NCBI GenBank assembly: GCA_017609145.1
Contig: JAFCEM010000025.1
Location: forward strand, 1 to 10,121
Length of the DNA stretch: 10,121 bases
Source of the DNA: Candidatus Aenigmatarchaeota archaeon
GTDB lineage: Archaea; Aenigmatarchaeota; Aenigmatarchaeia; QMZP01
Direction: 5' to 3'
This document shows positions 6,779 through 10,121 of this stretch, piece after piece. The position numbers and the translations under genes were made by a program. Positions within the stretch are counted from its first letter, which is position 1. Every line of letters begins with the position of its first letter. The notes beneath the pieces were generated by a model, which saw nothing but the letters and a program-made list of their open reading frames with translations, did not search any database and had not been told where the DNA came from.

Positions 6779-7633
6779 ATGGCAGAAGACCTTAACTCAC
6801 TTGTGAACAAGAGCATATTCATAATAAGAGAAACGCTTTCCAGCTATAAGAATCCTGCGGTCATGTGGTCAACAGGCAAGGATTCCACGGCTATGCTGCA
6901 CCTTATAAAACAGGCATCCCCCGACGGAAACGTGCCCGTTCCCGTGATACACATCGATACCACCTTCAAGTTCAAGGAAATATACGAATACCGTGACCGC
7001 ATGGCTAAAGAATGGAATCTGAATCTTATCGTGGCCAAAAATAACGAGGCCCTTGAATCCGGAGTAGGTCCAAAAACAAACAGCAAATTTGATTGTTGTA
7101 CCAAATTAAAAACCGAGGCGCTCAAACAGGTCATCAAAAAATACAAATTTGACGCGCTTATAATGTCAATAAGGCGTGATGAGCATGGTATCAGGGCAAT
7201 GGAAAGGGTAATGAGCCCCAGGGACCAGAATTTTAGATGGAATATAGCAAGAGAAAAAAAGCAGAAGAGCGGCGACTCGCCTTTCGAAGCACTGCAACCG
7301 ACTGAAATATGGGAATTATACCAAACCGATTTTGGTGAAAGCTGTGATCATGTCAGGGTGCATCCCATACTTCACTGGACAGAACTGGACATATGGCGGT
7401 TCATACAGGAGAACAATATTCCAATGAATCCGCTTTACTTCGCAAAGAACGGGCAGAGATACCGCAGCCTGGGATGTGAATGCTGCACACGGCCCGTAAA
7501 ATCAGATGCCGATACAATGGACAAGATAATAAAAGAACTGGAAACTACCAAGATTGCCGAACGCTCTGGAAGGGCACAGGATAAGGAAGATGATACTGTG
7601 ATGCAAAGGCTTCGCGCAATGGGTTATATGTGA
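6779..7633 (+). CDS. CysD-like PP-loop ATP pyrophosphatase with an APS-reductase-like cysteine pattern
   Basis: A 284-residue member of the adenylyl-transfer/PAPS-reductase PP-loop family. It follows sulfate adenylyltransferase subunit 2 (CysD) along its length: SIFIIRE near the N terminus, PP-loop STGKDSTAMLHL (31-42), PVIHIDTTFKFKEIYEYRDRMAK, a RRDEHGIRAMERVMSPRD block, HWTELDIWRFIQENNI, and the C-terminal AERSGRAQDK. CysD with CysN turns sulfate and ATP into APS. Unusually it has CC at 106-107 (FDCCTKLKTEAL) and a CxxC at 233-236 (SLGCECCTRPV), resembling the [4Fe-4S]-binding CC...CxxC of assimilatory APS reductases (GCxPCTR), whereas E. coli CysD has no such pairs. No cysN, cysC, cysH or sulfotransferase is in the window. 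It could be a CysD, a reductase, or a different AMP-forming enzyme. Its 3' end overlaps the flippase gene by 10 bases. A GTG at 6770 would add three residues. Confidence 0.88.
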   Translation: MAEDLNSLVNKSIFIIRETLSSYKNPAVMWSTGKDSTAMLHLIKQASPDGNVPVPVIHIDTTFKFKEIYEYRDRMAKEWNLNLIVAKNNEALESGVGPKTNSKFDCCTKLKTEALKQVIKKYKFDALIMSIRRDEHGIRAMERVMSPRDQNFRWNIAREKKQKSGDSPFEALQPTEIWELYQTDFGESCDHVRVHPILHWTELDIWRFIQENNIPMNPLYFAKNGQRYRSLGCECCTRPVKSDADTMDKIIKELETTKIAERSGRAQDKEDDTVMQRLRAMGYM

Positions 7634-9186
7634 TTTCTCTTGAACTTCTTGATAATCTTTTTGAGTGTTTTGAATTCTCTTCCTGTTCTCCTTTCTAATG
7701 TTTTAATCACCACCAGGTCATTGTGGTCAATCCCACCAAAAACCATGAAGAGGAGAATATAAACCAAGAGGAAAGCAGCAAACAACAGGAATAGTGCCCA
7801 CCATGGAATGAGCATCCCAAAGGCAAATCTGGCCAATGTATATATCAGCAACATTGATATCAATCCGGAGATAACAGACCTTAGATAGCTTTTATTCACT
7901 GTTCGAAGTTTCATGTACCTGTAATTAAAAGACATACAGGAAGCTGTAAAAATTACCAGTGATATGGCAGTAGCAGTTGCTGCACCTATGATGCCCCACC
8001 AAGGTATCATAATCAGATTAAGTATCACATTAACTATGGTCATCATCGAAGAACATAGAAGATTTATTCTGGTCTTCCCTGCGGCAAGGATACTGGTATT
8101 GGCGGTTTTTCCGACAGAAAATATCAGATAGCCTGTTGCGAGTATGGCAAGAGGTGTGCTAGCCTGAAGATATTGCTGTCCAAAGAAAAGGTTTATGATA
8201 GAGTCTGGGAAAAATAACATAAGCAGGAAAAGGGGAAAAGTCAGGATGAATACCCATTTAGAAACAGATTCAAAAATACTCTTCATTTCAGAATCTTGCT
8301 TTTTGGAGTAGAGCTCAGACATCACAGGAAGGAATATATAGATAAATGAAGTAATGACCAGGCTGAGCATGTATGCAGTGGGCATTGCGATATTATATAT
8401 ACCTACCTGCGTGCTGGTGCTGAAGAATCCCAGCATTATAGTATCCGTAGACCTGACTATTATCCAAAGAAACCCCATTATGGAGATAGGCCAGGAGAAA
8501 GAGATGAGCTTCCTTTTCATGGATACGGCCTTTATCTTTCCCATATCAGGAAAGCTCTTTCTTATGTAGTAAAAGGCCAGCGCAACAGCTGCCACAAATC
8601 CGACTATATGAGCAAACACGGCCCCCAGTATGTCTATTCCAATGAAGAAAAATGTGATTATGAAAATAAATGTCAGAATGTGTTTGAATATCTCTTCTGA
8701 TAAAACTACATACTTCATCTGCTTGAATCCCCTGAGACAATAAGCAAAATATATAAGTAGGACAGAAAAGGGGATTGCAATTACGAACACTTGAAGCATC
8801 AGTATAAGACTCGGTTCCTGGAATACCAACACAGAAATAATTTCTGAAAGAAAGAACACTATAATGGTCAAAATTATGCTAAGGGGAAGTATTATCTTAA
8901 GACCGGAAATTATGACCCCCTTCACGTTTTCTGGCTGATTTCTAACGCGATAAAAAGGTATAAATCTGGCTACGCCTTGGTTTGTGCCCAGAAGGCAGAC
9001 AACAGTAAATACGCTGATTAATGCGCTTGCAAGCGAAAAAAGTCCATAATCAGCTGCGCCAAAAAATCTGGCCATCACTATCCTTATAAGATAGCCAAAC
9101 ACTTTGCCTACAAAGATGCCGATGAAAACTATGAGTACCCCCTTTCCTATAGTTTCTAGGTACTGGTCCTTGTTTTCAGATTTCAT
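7624..9186 (-). CDS. Wzx-type polysaccharide flippase (MOP/MATE superfamily)
   Basis: A 520-residue polytopic membrane protein with about 12-14 hydrophobic segments, of the oligosaccharide flippase type (Polysacc_synt families). It would move a lipid-linked glycan from the inner to the outer face of the cytoplasmic membrane. The N terminus shows the family signature: the first membrane segment (IGKGVLIVFIGIFVGKVFGYL), then RIVMARFFGAADYGLFSLASAL, a GTNQGVARFIPFYR loop, and later a GFLWIIVRSTDTIMLGFFSTSTQVGIYNIAMP region that recurs in archaeal and bacterial Wzx proteins. A basic cytoplasmic tail (RRTGREFKTLKKIIKKFKR) ends it. It lies 25 bases after the nucleotidyltransferase gene, probably in the same operon. 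There is no Shine-Dalgarno sequence, but TTAATTAG-like DNA about 26 bases upstream could give it a leaderless transcript. The length is normal and no damage is seen. Confidence 0.92.
   Translation of the reverse strand: MKSENKDQYLETIGKGVLIVFIGIFVGKVFGYLIRIVMARFFGAADYGLFSLASALISVFTVVCLLGTNQGVARFIPFYRVRNQPENVKGVIISGLKIILPLSIILTIIVFFLSEIISVLVFQEPSLILMLQVFVIAIPFSVLLIYFAYCLRGFKQMKYVVLSEEIFKHILTFIFIITFFFIGIDILGAVFAHIVGFVAAVALAFYYIRKSFPDMGKIKAVSMKRKLISFSWPISIMGFLWIIVRSTDTIMLGFFSTSTQVGIYNIAMPTAYMLSLVITSFIYIFLPVMSELYSKKQDSEMKSIFESVSKWVFILTFPLFLLMLFFPDSIINLFFGQQYLQASTPLAILATGYLIFSVGKTANTSILAAGKTRINLLCSSMMTIVNVILNLIMIPWWGIIGAATATAISLVIFTASCMSFNYRYMKLRTVNKSYLRSVISGLISMLLIYTLARFAFGMLIPWWALFLLFAAFLLVYILLFMVFGGIDHNDLVVIKTLERRTGREFKTLKKIIKKFKRNHI
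7658..7662 (+). terminator. Weak oligo-T terminator candidate after the CysD-like gene
   Basis: T5, with a further T4 at 7668-7671, lies in a pyrimidine-rich stretch about 25-40 bases after the stop and within the convergent flippase coding end. There is no hairpin. The signal is weak. Confidence 0.2.
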
Positions 9187-9208
9187 ATGAATAAGTAAAG
9201 GAGATTAC

Positions 9209-9217
9209 TAATTAAGA
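9209..9217 (-). promoter_or_regulatory. Possible internal TATA-like box for the flippase gene
   Basis: CTTAATTAG on the minus strand spans the stop of the nucleotidyltransferase gene and is centred about 27 bases before the flippase ATG at 9186. The distance fits a leaderless promoter, but the match to a TATA consensus is modest. Confidence 0.25.
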
Positions 9218-9967
9218 TTTGCCGTCTTTCCTGGTCTCCTGCTCGTCCGCCATCCTAAGCGACTTGAAGGTCCCTATGTCATAACGGAGACCATCGAATA
9301 TGAAACCATAGACCGGATGTCCGTCCTTTCTCATTAGTTCTATCGCATCGGTCATCTGTATTTCATTGTTTTTGCCAGGCGGCGTTTTTTCTATGTACTC
9401 GAAAATCTTCGGGTTAAGTATTATCAATCCGGCTATGTTGTAATAGACGCCATTGGTTCTGTATGCTTCTGCTTCTTCGAGGGTAGGTTTTTCTATCATA
9501 CCCAGAACCCTGCCATCATTGTCCAACTTAACTATACCAAATCGTGTCGGGTCATCAACAGGATGAAGTACAAGCGTGGCATATGCACCCTTTTCTTTAT
9601 GAAATTGGGCAGCTTTTGTAAGGTTTTCATGCGGTCTGAAATAATTGTCGCCATAAATAACCGAAAAATCCTCTTCACCTATCCAGTCTTTTGCTTGGTA
9701 TACTGCATGTGCAATACCCTTCTGCTCATCCTGTACCCTGTAATAGATATTCACACCGAGCCTCTGTCCGGAACCCAGATAATCAAGAACTGCTCCTTTC
9801 TTCCAGCCCGTGATGACCATGATGTCCCTGACATCACACGCTTTCAGATTGTCTATGACATGCTCTATGACCGGCTTGTGCCCTACCCGTATCAGCTCCT
9901 TCGGCATGGCTAATGTCAGCGGTTCAAGCCGTTCACCCTTTCCTGCAGCAGGCACTACTCCTTTCAT
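9212..9967 (-). CDS. Sugar-1-phosphate nucleotidyltransferase (GalU/RmlA-like)
   Basis: A 251-residue NTP_transferase-family enzyme that joins a sugar 1-phosphate to an NTP (UTP or dTTP) to make an activated sugar. The N-terminal signature GKGERLEPLT..MPKEL (9-24) binds the nucleotide and phosphates. KGIAHAVYQA (83-92) matches the base-recognition loop of GalU/RmlA types, GDNYF (106-110) holds the metal-binding Asp, and EKPT (159-162), NEIQMTDAIE (201-210) and YDIGT (229-233) follow the family order. It is shorter than typical RmlA or GalU (about 290 residues). Because the preceding gene is a UDP-sugar dehydrogenase, UTP-glucose-1-phosphate uridylyltransferase activity is the likeliest reading; dTDP-glucose synthesis is the alternative. 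The start is supported by GGTGAT 5 bases upstream. It lies 6 bases after the dehydrogenase stop, so the pair is probably translationally coupled. Confidence 0.9.
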   Translation of the reverse strand: MKGVVPAAGKGERLEPLTLAMPKELIRVGHKPVIEHVIDNLKACDVRDIMVITGWKKGAVLDYLGSGQRLGVNIYYRVQDEQKGIAHAVYQAKDWIGEEDFSVIYGDNYFRPHENLTKAAQFHKEKGAYATLVLHPVDDPTRFGIVKLDNDGRVLGMIEKPTLEEAEAYRTNGVYYNIAGLIILNPKIFEYIEKTPPGKNNEIQMTDAIELMRKDGHPVYGFIFDGLRYDIGTFKSLRMADEQETRKDGKS

Positions 9968-9972
9968 TTCAT

Positions 9973-9978
9973 ATCACC
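9973..9978 (-). promoter_or_regulatory. Shine-Dalgarno GGTGAT for the nucleotidyltransferase
   Basis: On the minus strand, GGTGAT-ATGAA-ATG. It matches part of the GGAGGTGATC complement of the 16S rRNA tail and contains the stop codon of the upstream dehydrogenase, consistent with coupled translation. It fixes the start at 9967. Confidence 0.6.
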
Positions 9979-10121
9979 AACACACACCTTCAAATTTCCC
10001 AACCCTTTCAGGGTTCAGAACCTTCCTTCCCTCAATTATTACATTCCCATTCATCAGAGAAAAATCCTCTTCACTCAGGTTCTTGAATTCTTCCCAGTCC
10101 GTGACAATTATGCAGGCGTCA
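9974..10121 (-). CDS. UDP-glucose/GDP-mannose dehydrogenase family protein, C-terminal fragment
   Basis: Only the last 48 residues are in the window; the gene enters from the right edge and ends with TGA at 9976-9974. The fragment begins DACIIVTDWEEFKNLSEEDF and continues with a NVIIEGRKVLNPERV segment. This matches the end of the UDP-binding domain of UDP-glucose 6-dehydrogenases ('DA..I.TeW.eF..l', then 'v.DGR...dp'). Such enzymes oxidise UDP-glucose, UDP-HexNAc or GDP-mannose to the uronate using two NAD+. Which sugar is used cannot be decided without the missing part. It sits immediately upstream of the nucleotidyltransferase, fitting a UDP-hexose to UDP-hexuronate branch. The tail after the GR motif (VGKFEGVCW) is short and lacks the usual GF.Y.G.GR ending. 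Confidence 0.8.
   Translation of the reverse strand, partial: DACIIVTDWEEFKNLSEEDFSLMNGNVIIEGRKVLNPERVGKFEGVCW

Noticed and set aside
1..10121. tRNA, rRNA, CRISPR array or riboswitch
   Set aside because: No cloverleaf-like arms with CCA-type ends, no regularly spaced repeats and no long structured leader were seen; the gaps between genes are 126 bases or less.

Overview
The window reads as part of a surface-glycan (exopolysaccharide, S-layer or N-glycan) biosynthesis locus from an archaeon. The archaeal assignment rests on promoter layout. Four genes (the AsnB-like amidotransferase, the radical SAM protein, the alkaline-phosphatase-superfamily protein and the CysD-like protein) have an A/T-rich TATA-like box centred about 25-28 bases before a start codon, with little or no leader. 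Several downstream genes instead have a Shine-Dalgarno sequence (GGAG or GGTGAT). ATA (Ile) and AGA/AGG (Arg) codons are frequent. The phylum cannot be decided from this sequence alone.

Layout, left to right. (1) Plus strand, 1-1121: the C-terminal half of a GT-B glycosyltransferase, entering from outside the window, followed by a small SAM-dependent methyltransferase. Both are broken by -1 frame disruptions in A tracts, one in the glycosyltransferase and two in the methyltransferase. (2) 1166-2926, plus: an intact class B asparagine synthetase-like amidotransferase with its own promoter. (3) 5190/5211 down to 2918, minus: a two-gene operon of a B12-binding-domain radical SAM protein and a second methyltransferase. 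(4) A 126-base divergent promoter region (5212-5337) with an inverted repeat and a tandem repeat. (5) 5338-7633, plus: an alkaline-phosphatase-superfamily phosphohydrolase, then a CysD-like PP-loop protein with an APS-reductase-like cysteine pattern. (6) 10121 down to 7624, minus: the tail of a UDP-sugar dehydrogenase, a sugar-1-phosphate nucleotidyltransferase, and a Wzx-type flippase.

How the genes may work together (inference). The nucleotidyltransferase and the dehydrogenase would make UDP-hexose and then UDP-hexuronate. The glycosyltransferase adds sugars, and the flippase moves the lipid-linked glycan across the membrane. The amidotransferase, the two methyltransferases, the radical SAM protein, the phosphohydrolase and the CysD-like protein look like decoration enzymes (amidation, methylation, and sulfate- or phosphate-linked steps). 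Both convergent gene pairs overlap at their 3' ends by 9-10 bases, so the locus is tightly packed. There is no gene-free stretch over 300 bases, and no RNA gene, CRISPR array or mobile element was seen.
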